DNA of 64,000 nt from JBQLZO01 sp052168315. Its GTDB lineage: Bacteria > Planctomycetota > Phycisphaerae > Phycisphaerales > UBA1924. The notes below the pieces were generated by a model. It did not search any database. It was not told the origin of the DNA and saw nothing but the letters and a program-made list of their open reading frames with translations. The stretch covers positions 1-64,000 of the forward strand of contig JBQLZO010000062.1 of NCBI GenBank assembly GCA_052168315.1, read 5' to 3'. Shown here one piece after another: positions 10,725-18,631 of this stretch; positions within the stretch are counted from its first letter, which is position 1, and every line of letters starts with the position of its first letter. Position numbers and translations under genes: made by a program.

Positions 10725-11642
10725 ATGATGCCCCCCCTTTATGCCATCATCCTCGGGCTCGTCGAGGGCATCACCGAGTACCTGCCGGTCTCATCGACCG
10801 GGCACCTGATCATCGCGACCTCGCTGCTGTTCGGGGATCGGCTGGACGACCCGCTGACGAAGGCGAGCCTCGATGCGTTCAACATCGTGATCCAGGGCGG
10901 GGCGATCCTGGCGGTGGCGGGGCTGTACCGGGAGCGGATCTGGGAGATGGTGCTGGGGATGGTGCGGTGGGGCGATGCAGCGCACGCGGGCGGGCGGCGG
11001 CTGCTGATCAACCTGATCGTGGCGTTTCTTCCGGCGGCGGTGCTGGGTGTGCTCCTGAACGCGTGGATCGAGGCGGCGCTGTTCAGCCCGGCGCCGGTGC
11101 TGATCGCGCTGGCGGTCGGGGGGGTTTGGATGATCTGGATCGACCGGTGGCGGAAGGGTCACATCGAGCGGGAGGAGAGCGCCGGGATCCACGAGGATGA
11201 ATCGCGGTTCCGGCTGACGATCGACCAGCTCGACTGGCGTCGGGCGCTGATGATCGGGGTGATCCAGTGCATCGCGATGATCCCCGGGACCTCGCGGTCG
11301 ATGATGACCATCGCGGGCGGGACGATCCTGGGGCTGAAGCCGCGCGATGCGGCCGAGTTCTCGTTCCTGCTGGGGCTGCCCACGCTCGGCGGGGCGTGCG
11401 TGTACAAGCTGTATGGGAATCTCACGGAGGCGCACGCCAACGGGCACGCGAACATGTTCGAGCACCTGGGCTGGGGGTCGATCGCGCTGGGGGTCGGTGT
11501 GGCGACGGTGTCGGCGGTGGTGGCGATCAAGTGGCTGGTGAGCTTCCTGACGCGGCACGGGCTGGCGCCGTTCGGGTACTACCGGCTGGCGCTGGCGGGG
11601 GTGATGCTGGCGCTGATCCTTGCGGGGGTTGTTTCGTTCTGA
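10725..11642 (+). CDS. uppP: Undecaprenyl-diphosphate phosphatase (UppP/BacA)
   Basis: A 305-residue integral membrane enzyme that dephosphorylates undecaprenyl diphosphate, recycling the lipid carrier for peptidoglycan and other envelope polymers. Both catalytic motifs are present: EGITEYLPVSSTGH (residues 14-27) and PGTSRS near residue 190. The hydrophobic profile fits seven or eight membrane helices. A soluble loop (RWRKGHIEREESAGIHEDES) lies between the halves and is somewhat longer than in E. coli. Tandem ATGs occur at 10725 and 10728; either leaves the first helix intact. It stands alone as a unit. Confidence 0.95.
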   Translation: MMPPLYAIILGLVEGITEYLPVSSTGHLIIATSLLFGDRLDDPLTKASLDAFNIVIQGGAILAVAGLYRERIWEMVLGMVRWGDAAHAGGRRLLINLIVAFLPAAVLGVLLNAWIEAALFSPAPVLIALAVGGVWMIWIDRWRKGHIEREESAGIHEDESRFRLTIDQLDWRRALMIGVIQCIAMIPGTSRSMMTIAGGTILGLKPRDAAEFSFLLGLPTLGGACVYKLYGNLTEAHANGHANMFEHLGWGSIALGVGVATVSAVVAIKWLVSFLTRHGLAPFGYYRLALAGVMLALILAGVVSF

Positions 11643-12857
11643 TGCGCCACTGGGGTATAACACCTATCTCATGTCGCGCATGTCGCGATTGTGGAACGGT
11701 CGGTCGGCTTGGCGGTGCTTCTGGGTGATTTGATGGGCTGAATCGGGGGGTGCGATTGGAAAATCTCGTCGATGTGTGTGGAATTCCTACCTACATCGAT
11801 GCGGGATCCTTCCGAGATGCGTATTGTCCTTGACGCCGAGCGACGATCGACCGTTTGGTCGCGTGCTCAGCGCCCTCCGGCACACCGATCCGGCGTGCCG
11901 GACGCCTCTGGTTTCACGATGGGCTCGCCAGGAAGCGGGCTCGGACGGCCGGAAGCGGGGTGCTCAGCAGCGCGAGGAGCGGCGAGGCGGAACGGCTTGG
12001 CGAATCCGTGCATCTTTGAGTCCACTGTCCATGACTGACAGGAACGACCCGATGACGAACCACACACTTTGCAGACGGATGCGCTGCGGGGCCGACCATG
12101 GGTCGCTGCCCCGGGGTCTTGTGCCACGCGACACGCGCGGGCCGACGGGATCCATCATCGCGCACCAGACAGGGCCCGGCGGCTGGTGGCCGCTCTCGCT
12201 TTGACGATGGGCCCGCACTCGTTCCGAGTGCCAGCAGCGGCGGCGGTGGTCTTCTGATCATCGCCCGGATCCGCGCCCACATCCTTCCCCACGGCGTTGA
12301 TGCGCTGCGTCCCGCGTCCGATGGCTTGCCACCGGGTTGCGTGGAGCGTTGCGAGCGAAGGTCGATGCGGCCCGCTGCCCGTTTCGTCGGGCATTGAGAC
12401 GCGTGATCGGGCAGCGATGCGGCGAGCGGGATGGCGTGGTAAAGCGCTCCACCGGGCGAACGGTCTTCCGCTCGTCCAACCGCCTGCTGAGTTGTTCGAT
12501 TCTCGACCCCTCCCGCTTCGGGGGTGCGCCGAAGATCGCCGCCGCAAGGACGCGAGCTTCCCCGATCCAGGCGTTTCCCGATGCGGTTTGGCTTCCGGCG
12601 ACTCGAGACGCCGGAGGCTTGGCGCCCTCAGGGATGAAGGCGCCCGCTTCCTTCTCCTCTCCTCCTTGCGGCCCGCGGATTCGACCCTCTCCTCACGGAT
12701 CCGCGGCCGGTCGCCAGCCATGATGCTGCGACCGCACACGCCGCAATGCGGCGGTGATCGGCGACGGTCACCGCCGTCTTCCCCCCCCCCCCAACTGGCC
12801 CCTGGGCGTCGGGCGCTGTTCCGGCGGCGCAGGGGGCGCGGTGGACCGGTGCCGGAC
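11643..12857. other. Gene-poor region of 1.2 kb
   Basis: Between uppP and the CDGSH gene I see no supportable coding sequence on either strand. Open frames are short, mutually overlapping, and Arg/Pro/Ser-rich, as expected for non-coding GC-rich DNA. The first 200 bases are less GC-rich and may hold a terminator or promoter. Several short GC-rich palindromes occur between 12500 and 12780. A run of about twelve C bases lies near 12781-12793. It may be a decayed gene or the scar of an insertion next to the restriction-modification operon. Confidence 0.5.
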
Positions 12858-13082
12858 CTACGCGCTGGCGCTCCCGGGGGTGTCCTCGCGGTGCTCGATG
12901 ATGACCCGGCGGTCGGGGTCGTAGACGGCGAGCTTGCCGGGCTGCTCGGCCTTGCAGCCTTTGTGGGATCCATCGCAGAAGGGGAAGTTCTGGGAGAGCC
13001 CGCAGCCGCAGACCCAGATGGGCTTGTCGGATGGTTCGACCTTGATGGGGCCGTCGTGGGTGAGGCGGACGAGTCTGGGCAT
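12858..13082 (-). CDS. CDGSH iron-sulfur domain protein
   Basis: A 74-residue protein with a single CDGSH domain, the 2Fe-2S fold of mitoNEET relatives. The three-Cys-one-His cluster motif is complete: WVCGCGLSQNFPFCDGSH, i.e. C-x-C-x8-C-D-G-S-H. The lead segment RLTHDGPIKVEPSDKPIWVC is typical of small bacterial members, which also end shortly after the His. It is probably cytoplasmic and involved in electron or cluster transfer; the exact role of bacterial members is not well defined. It lies 38 bp downstream of the restriction subunit gene on the same strand, so read-through is possible, but a functional link is not implied. Confidence 0.92.
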   Translation of the reverse strand: MPRLVRLTHDGPIKVEPSDKPIWVCGCGLSQNFPFCDGSHKGCKAEQPGKLAVYDPDRRVIIEHREDTPGSASA

Positions 13083-13120
13083 GGGGGCTCCTGGGGGGAG
13101 GGGAAGTCGGATGAGGATCG

Positions 13121-15661
13121 TTATGCGTTGATCAATTCAGCAAGCAGATCCCGCCAGTCTCTCCCCATATCCTCGACCTCATCAAGCACCTGGAAACGGA
13201 ACTGATGGTCGTTGAAGTCGTCGCCGAGCTGCTGCCACCTCACCCGCCGGCCGGCCTGCTCGAAATACTTCGCCACGCTCCGCTTGTACGAGGTGTCCTT
13301 GTTCCCCTGCAGGTGTTTGCCCTTGCTTTCGAGCACGAGCACATCATGCACCTCGTGCCCTTCGGCATCGTTCCGCTTCACTACGAAGTCCGGGCGCACC
13401 CGCTCGCGCCTCGGCCCTTGGATCGCGAAGTGTTCCGAACCGACCAGATTCCGATACCACCAGAGCACCTGCTCCTGCCGATCCAAACAGAGCGCGACCG
13501 CCCGCTCGTACTCGTTCTCCGTTTCATCCTCGACATAATCAAAGAGCGATTTGCCGATCGCATCCCCATTCGCGTGCTGCATACGCCGCACGGGCCGAAT
13601 CTCGATCGAATCCGGCACCTCGAACCGGCACTCGCGGCACTCAAGATAAAAACAGACTCGATCCTCTTTGAACATTTCCGCGAACGCCGCTTCAGTCTGT
13701 CGGTTCACCTCATCGACAACGAACCGCTCCAGCCGCTCCCGAACCGCGTACTTCACAAGCCCGAACCGGCCGGCGAGTTGCAACTCGCTCTCCATGAGCC
13801 GCTCATAGACCCGACGCACCGCGCGCCGCAGTTGCTTGAAGCTCAGATACTCGAACGGCATCGATGCCGCCATCCACGCTATCACCTGCTCGTCATTCTC
13901 GAGCAGGTCCGCCTCTGTCTCATCGCGCCGCTGCAGCTCGCCGCCGAGCGTCACCGAGTAGAACCGGTCCTTCGCCTCGGCCAGCGCATCGTCAAGCTTC
14001 CAATCGATCTTCCCATATGCAAACCCATCCACATCCACCCGCGCCACCAGATGCCGGAAGTAATCCAGCGGCTCGATCTCCTTGCCATCCCGCACACAGA
14101 AGTGTGGCAGATACACCTTCCCCTCGAACGGTTTGCGATACAATTCTGAAAAGTTCGTCCTGATGCGAACCGTCCGCGTCTCCCGCTCGTTCGCCTCCGA
14201 TCCGACCGACACGGCCGACTCCAGATCCCCCTCGTAGCCCTCCTGCTCCAAAGCCCTTTTCACCTGATTCGACACTGCCCCCGCCGTCGCTCGCAGGCAG
14301 TACACATAGCACTGGTTCAGGCTCTCCTCCGGCGTTCGGCGCTGGAACGGCTGCCTCAGCACCCGCCCGATCAGCTGCGTCATCGCCCGCTCGCTGCCAG
14401 TGTTGTCCAGTGACACAAGCACATACGCGAACGGGCAGTCCCACCCCTCCTGCAGCGCGGCCTTCGTGATGATCCAGGTGATCGGGCAGCCCTCATCCAT
14501 CAGGTCCGTGTGCTCGACCAATTCATCCTTCTCCGACGACTTCACCGCGATCGCGTTCGCGTTCACGCCAAGCCGCTGCGTCAGGTGGTCGCGCACATCC
14601 TCCGCGTGGATGTGCTTCCCGTCCCGCTGGTCCTTGCCCGTCCGCTCCACCTGCACCAGCACGATCGGCCGGATGAACTGCCCGAACTCGCCCCGCTCCA
14701 CCAGACCCGCCGCCTCCGCCTGCAGCCGGTCCCGCTTGTCCCGCGCCCGCGTCAGCAGGTCCTTCCAATCCCGCGCCCCGCTCACCGCGATGTTCAGCGG
14801 CAGCTTGATCATCTCCTCTCGAAGCAACTCATCGCCAGACGCACGACTGATGATGTTCGCCCCGCGCCGTGGCGTCGCCGAAAGCTCCAGAATGATCGAT
14901 GCGTTGAACTCACGCAGCGTCCGCTGCGCCAGATCGCTCGTCGCCTTGTGCCCCTCGTCCAGCACCACCGCCGGACGGCACAGCTTCACCAGATTCCCCA
15001 CGCTCGTCTTGATCAGGCACCGACCGCGCTCCGGATCATCCTCGATCATGTCCAGGTTCGGCACCTCGCCCTTCAACTTCGCGTGCCCCGCCGGATCGTC
15101 CTCCGCCGGGAAGTGCAGCGTGATGTTCCCGCCCGCATCCTTGAAGAACTTCAACTGATCCTTCGTCTCACGGTTCGTGCTCGCCAGTTGCAGCACCAGA
15201 ATGTTCAGGCACGACTTCAACTGGCTCGGCGTCAGCCGCACGATGTCCGATTTCTCCCACAACTCCACCTTCCGGCTCACCGCGTGCTCCAGCATCGTCC
15301 GCAGGAACCCCCCACGCTCCTTCAGCGCCCGCAGCGTGTCACGATAGATCTGGCTCGAAGGCACCACCCACAGCACCAGACCCGCGCCGTTCCGATCCGA
15401 AAGGATCGTGTTCATCACCGAGCCGAGCATCTGCGTCGCCAGCAGCGTCTTCCCGCCGCCCGTCGGCACCTTCACGCACAAACGCGGCAGGTCCTCACCC
15501 AGCCCGTTGTCCTCCGGCGTGTACTGCCCAGGCACGCGCGCCAACCGCCACGCCTCCTGCGACGCGTACCGCCCCCGTCCGCCCTTCCGCTCGGCGTCGA
15601 GCAGCCGGAGGTACCCATGCACCTCCCGCATGATCCGCTCTTGATACTCCTTCAGCGACAT
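13121..15661 (-). CDS. res: Type III restriction enzyme, Res subunit
   Basis: An 846-residue helicase-nuclease. The superfamily 2 helicase core has Walker A VPTGGGKT (about residues 65-72), the DEAD-like box VVLDEGHK (about 235), motif III ELSATP (about 260) and motif VI region MTQLIGRVLRQP. The C-terminal endonuclease shows the PD-(D/E)xK arrangement RPDFVVK then VLVLESKGKH (about residues 754-783). Type III Res subunits translocate or slide after the Mod subunit recognises asymmetric sites and cut away from them. The start at 15661 follows the mod stop by 29 bp, so mod and res form an operon. Length is a little below the roughly 900-1000 residues usual for EcoP-type Res. Confidence 0.92.
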   Translation of the reverse strand: MSLKEYQERIMREVHGYLRLLDAERKGGRGRYASQEAWRLARVPGQYTPEDNGLGEDLPRLCVKVPTGGGKTLLATQMLGSVMNTILSDRNGAGLVLWVVPSSQIYRDTLRALKERGGFLRTMLEHAVSRKVELWEKSDIVRLTPSQLKSCLNILVLQLASTNRETKDQLKFFKDAGGNITLHFPAEDDPAGHAKLKGEVPNLDMIEDDPERGRCLIKTSVGNLVKLCRPAVVLDEGHKATSDLAQRTLREFNASIILELSATPRRGANIISRASGDELLREEMIKLPLNIAVSGARDWKDLLTRARDKRDRLQAEAAGLVERGEFGQFIRPIVLVQVERTGKDQRDGKHIHAEDVRDHLTQRLGVNANAIAVKSSEKDELVEHTDLMDEGCPITWIITKAALQEGWDCPFAYVLVSLDNTGSERAMTQLIGRVLRQPFQRRTPEESLNQCYVYCLRATAGAVSNQVKRALEQEGYEGDLESAVSVGSEANERETRTVRIRTNFSELYRKPFEGKVYLPHFCVRDGKEIEPLDYFRHLVARVDVDGFAYGKIDWKLDDALAEAKDRFYSVTLGGELQRRDETEADLLENDEQVIAWMAASMPFEYLSFKQLRRAVRRVYERLMESELQLAGRFGLVKYAVRERLERFVVDEVNRQTEAAFAEMFKEDRVCFYLECRECRFEVPDSIEIRPVRRMQHANGDAIGKSLFDYVEDETENEYERAVALCLDRQEQVLWWYRNLVGSEHFAIQGPRRERVRPDFVVKRNDAEGHEVHDVLVLESKGKHLQGNKDTSYKRSVAKYFEQAGRRVRWQQLGDDFNDHQFRFQVLDEVEDMGRDWRDLLAELINA

Positions 15662-15690
15662 GCCGGGGCCCGCCCTCTCATTTCAGCCCA

Positions 15691-17403
15691 TCACTTCAAG
15701 TTGAATGGCACGATCATCGGACGGATGAACTTCCCGTGCTCGTGCTCCCAGGCCCGCAACTGGTCACGATGTACCCAGATCTTCTCCGCGTACACCACCA
15801 GATGCGCGTTCGGGTCCTTCGCCGCCACTTCCTTCAGGAAAGTCGCATCGATCCCCGTGTCCAGCCGGTCGTTCGGCTCGTACAGCAGGTAATAGCTCCG
15901 CCCGCCATGCTCCCCGATCTTCCGCGCCTCCGCGTCGAACGCCTTGTTCTTCCGCCGATCGCTCCCCTTCCACTCCGCGCTCGTCTCCGTGTAGAACACA
16001 TACGCGGCGATCTCGTCGTACGACGGCAACTCGTCCCCGAGGTCCCGATAGTCGCCGAGGAGTGGCTTGGGGCTGACGCGGGTGTAGGTGAAGGTGCCGC
16101 CGAGGCCAGCCACCTTGATCGATTCGGAACCTCCTCCCCGCTTCGGCTTGGTGTATGAGTAACCTCCGATAGCTTTCGCCAACCGCTCTCTTGTGACACG
16201 CTCAGCGATATTAAATTTATCCTTCTCGTGGTCCTTTGTGTCATATTTTTGCTGCACAAGAATGAACTTGCGCGTGCCACCATCGGCTTGGTTGAGACGC
16301 AGCACGGCATGGCCAGTAGTGCCCGAACCAGCGGTGCAGTCGAGAACCAGAGAATCTTGCGGGCAGGCGATATCGAGCAATCTCGAAACAAATGCTTCGA
16401 GTTTTGGAAAATCGAACATTCGCTTGCCGAGAATCTGATCAAGTTCGTCGGCGCCAGATTGGCCCCGAATGTCAGCCCAAAATGTAGATTCAGGCATACG
16501 CTCTGAAGCCTCGGACAAAAAACGCTTCTTGCGAGGATTTCCAGTGTTCGGATCTGATGGCCACCAAATGCTATTTGATTCTATCAGTTTTTTCATGGCG
16601 GCCTTGTCGATCCGCCATCCTCTCGAAGGATCGGGTTCGTAGACTTCGCCTGTATCTGGATTAGTCACATTATAGTGCAAGTTTGGACGAGCCTGGCTCG
16701 TTGCCATGCCAAGCAGTGGGTCGGTCGTGTATGGACCACGAGGATCATTGTCCGGATTGTCAAAACTCGATCGATCAATCGTCCGGCCGCTCAGTGAGGC
16801 AAGATTTGATTTCCGGTAGACTGCGACATACTCATGGTCAATTGAGAGATTGGTTTTGATTCTATTGTCAGTATTTCGCGTTTTCCAGCAGATTGTTCCG
16901 ACATAATTGGCTTCGGCGTCTCCCGGGGTGCCATTCCCGAAGATTTCATCCATTAGAAGTCTTAGGTGAGTCGCTTCGTTATCATCAATCGAAACGAGGA
17001 TAATTCCATCCTCACTCAACAGCTCCCGCAACAACTGCAGCCTCGGATACATCATGCAGCACCACTTGTCGTGCCGGCAGAAGTCCTCGCCCTCCTTGCC
17101 CACCGTCTGCCCGATCCATTCCTTGAACTGCGGCTGCGTCAGGTTGTCGTTGTAGACCCATCCCTCGTTGCCCGTGTTGTACGGCGGGTCGATGTACACG
17201 CACTTGACCTTCCCCGCGTGCGTCGGGAGCAGGGCCTTGAGCGCCAGCAGGTTGTCCCCCTCGATGATCAGATTCCCGTCCAGCGATGGCTCCTGCCCTT
17301 TGCCCAAGACCGATAACTTTTTGACGAACTGCAGCGTGTGGTGCGGCACCGTGTGGTGGTAGGTCTCGACCGCTGATTTCCCCTTGAAATGCAGTGACGG
17401 CAT
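15691..17403 (-). CDS. mod: Type III DNA methyltransferase, Mod subunit
   Basis: A 570-residue DNA methyltransferase of the beta class: motif IV IDPPYNTG (about residues 70-77) comes before motif I LDCTAGSGTTGHAV (about 354-367). Between them lies the target-recognition region. That central part (roughly 16150-17000) is clearly less GC-rich than the ends of the gene and than the rest of the window, as expected if recognition domains are exchanged between strains. The start at 17403 gives MPSLHFKGKSAVETYHH, the usual N-terminus; longer frames upstream are of unlike composition. The product adds a methyl group to adenine at the recognition site, and also directs the Res subunit encoded immediately downstream. 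Confidence 0.93.
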   Translation of the reverse strand: MPSLHFKGKSAVETYHHTVPHHTLQFVKKLSVLGKGQEPSLDGNLIIEGDNLLALKALLPTHAGKVKCVYIDPPYNTGNEGWVYNDNLTQPQFKEWIGQTVGKEGEDFCRHDKWCCMMYPRLQLLRELLSEDGIILVSIDDNEATHLRLLMDEIFGNGTPGDAEANYVGTICWKTRNTDNRIKTNLSIDHEYVAVYRKSNLASLSGRTIDRSSFDNPDNDPRGPYTTDPLLGMATSQARPNLHYNVTNPDTGEVYEPDPSRGWRIDKAAMKKLIESNSIWWPSDPNTGNPRKKRFLSEASERMPESTFWADIRGQSGADELDQILGKRMFDFPKLEAFVSRLLDIACPQDSLVLDCTAGSGTTGHAVLRLNQADGGTRKFILVQQKYDTKDHEKDKFNIAERVTRERLAKAIGGYSYTKPKRGGGSESIKVAGLGGTFTYTRVSPKPLLGDYRDLGDELPSYDEIAAYVFYTETSAEWKGSDRRKNKAFDAEARKIGEHGGRSYYLLYEPNDRLDTGIDATFLKEVAAKDPNAHLVVYAEKIWVHRDQLRAWEHEHGKFIRPMIVPFNLK

Positions 17404-17431
17404 CGGGCTCCTCGCTTCGGGCTGGCGCGCG

Positions 17432-17437
17432 AGTATA
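17432..17437 (-). promoter_or_regulatory. Possible -10 element for mod-res
   Basis: The minus strand reads TATACT 29-34 bases upstream of the mod start codon, in an otherwise GC-rich stretch. No good -35 match is seen at the right distance. Support is the hexamer and its position only. Confidence 0.3.
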
Positions 17438-17790
17438 CCGTCCGTTCGGAGTATGGTTGGGGAAATGATGTCCAGATCTCTGTGGATGGCCCCTGAATGC
17501 GCATGTTCGAGCACCGGAGTTCTCCAAGCGTGATTGCACTGAGTGCTCGCCTTGTCAACACCCCATAACACGCTTGCCGTTCCCGATAACCGTGGTTGGG
17601 GCGTGGTGTGCGGGGTGGGGTGGGCTGTTTTGCGTCGGGGGTGGGGTGGGGCTTTGTCTGCCCGGTTGTGGGGGGTAGGGTGGGGTTGGCCCCGGGGTCT
17701 TGGGAAGGACTTCGGGAATCGCCGGGAAGAGAAACACGGATGTCGGCGTGGCTCCGGCTGCGCACGGCAGAACAAGAGAGGGAAGAGCAC
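17438..17790. other. Divergent intergenic region with G-rich block
   Basis: This region separates mod (minus) from the PTPG-CTERM gene (plus). It contains a G-rich block at about 17596-17700 on the plus strand, with many GGGG runs separated by one or two bases, capable in principle of forming G-quadruplexes. A purine-rich AGAGAGGGAAGAG precedes the start at 17791 and is a good ribosome binding site. No gene was found. Confidence 0.5.
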
Positions 17791-18543
17791 ATGAAACGGG
17801 CTGTGGCTGTCTATGGGTGCGCCGCTGTGGCGGCGCTGGCGGGTGTGGCGCAGGCGGGGGTGATCGGGATTGATTTTTCGTTCGCGGGCGATGGTGTGAC
17901 GCCGCTGGCCAACGGTCATCAGATCGTGGGCGATGAGTATTCGCCGTTGTTCACGCTTTCATCGACGGGGAACAACCTCGGGGCGGCGACCTTTGATTCG
18001 GGGTTCGCCGGGGCGAACATCGGCGGGCAGGATCCGGACCTGATCGTCGGGCTCGGGAATGTGCTGATTCTGCAGACGAACGGCGCGGGGGCGCAGTCGA
18101 CGCCTGGGATCTTCGATACGCCGAACGATTCGGCCAACGGCGGGAGCTTCGTGTTCGACTTCGCGCTGGGATTGCAGCCGTTGACGCTGGACCTGATCGA
18201 CATCGATGAGAACAACGCGGCGTTCATCACGCTGACGGATTCGCTGGGTTTCCAGCGGATGTACGATGTGCCGGGCGGTTGGACGAACGACATCGACGCC
18301 GAGGGCGGCGTGGGATACGCGACGCTGGACCTGACGACGCTGGCCGCCCAGGCGGGCGAGAACCCGGGCGAGTTCGCGATCGCGAGCGAGGATGCGGGTT
18401 TCAACGGGCTGGATGTTGTTCAGCTCGAGGTGGTGCTCCCGGGCTCGGGCGCGATCGACAACCTGACGCTGGTTCCGACGCCGGGGACGATGGCGATCGC
18501 GATGGGCGCTGGGCTGATGGCGATGCGGCGTCGGCGTGGGTGA
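17791..18543 (+). CDS. Exported protein with PTPG-CTERM sorting signal
   Basis: A 250-residue secreted protein of unknown function. Residues 1-22 are a signal peptide (AAVAALAGVAQA). The mature part is rich in Gly, Asp and beta-type residues. The C-terminus is LVPTPGTMAIAMGAGLMAMR followed by RRRG: a PEP-CTERM-like anchor with PTPG in place of PEP, a hydrophobic helix and an Arg cluster. By analogy an exosortase/archaeosortase-type enzyme would process it at the membrane; that enzyme is not in this window. The start is supported by a strong Shine-Dalgarno-like sequence. Two other proteins here (30398-31156 and 49290-50174) end the same way. Confidence 0.88.
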   Translation: MKRAVAVYGCAAVAALAGVAQAGVIGIDFSFAGDGVTPLANGHQIVGDEYSPLFTLSSTGNNLGAATFDSGFAGANIGGQDPDLIVGLGNVLILQTNGAGAQSTPGIFDTPNDSANGGSFVFDFALGLQPLTLDLIDIDENNAAFITLTDSLGFQRMYDVPGGWTNDIDAEGGVGYATLDLTTLAAQAGENPGEFAIASEDAGFNGLDVVQLEVVLPGSGAIDNLTLVPTPGTMAIAMGAGLMAMRRRRG

Positions 18544-18551
18544 GTGATGGT

Positions 18552-18582
18552 GGGGTTGGGGGTTGGGGGGTTAGGCGGGGGG
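18552..18582 (+). other. G-quadruplex-type motif after the stop codon
   Basis: Nine bases after the stop of the PTPG-CTERM gene the plus strand has four G-runs of four to six, separated by TT, TT and TTAGGC. This meets the usual sequence rule for a four-tract G-quadruplex. It precedes the hairpin terminator at 18602-18631 and lies on the non-template strand, so the RNA would also carry it. Confidence 0.6.
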
Positions 18583-18601
18583 CGTCGATGGAAGCCACGG
18601 C

Positions 18602-18631
18602 GAGGGCGCGCATCTGGTGGTGCGCGCCCTC
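18602..18631. terminator. Bidirectional hairpin terminator
   Basis: GAGGGCGCGCA (18602-18612) pairs perfectly with TGCGCGCCCTC (18621-18631) around an 8-base loop. It lies between two convergent genes and overlaps the stop codon of the minus-strand oxidase. The plus-strand side is followed by ATTCATTTC, a weak T-rich tail. Confidence 0.7.

Noticed and set aside
14510..15892. A 460-codon plus-strand open frame over the restriction subunit gene
   Set aside because: Antisense to helicase motifs of Res; the translation is Arg/Leu/Pro/His-rich with no recognisable family.
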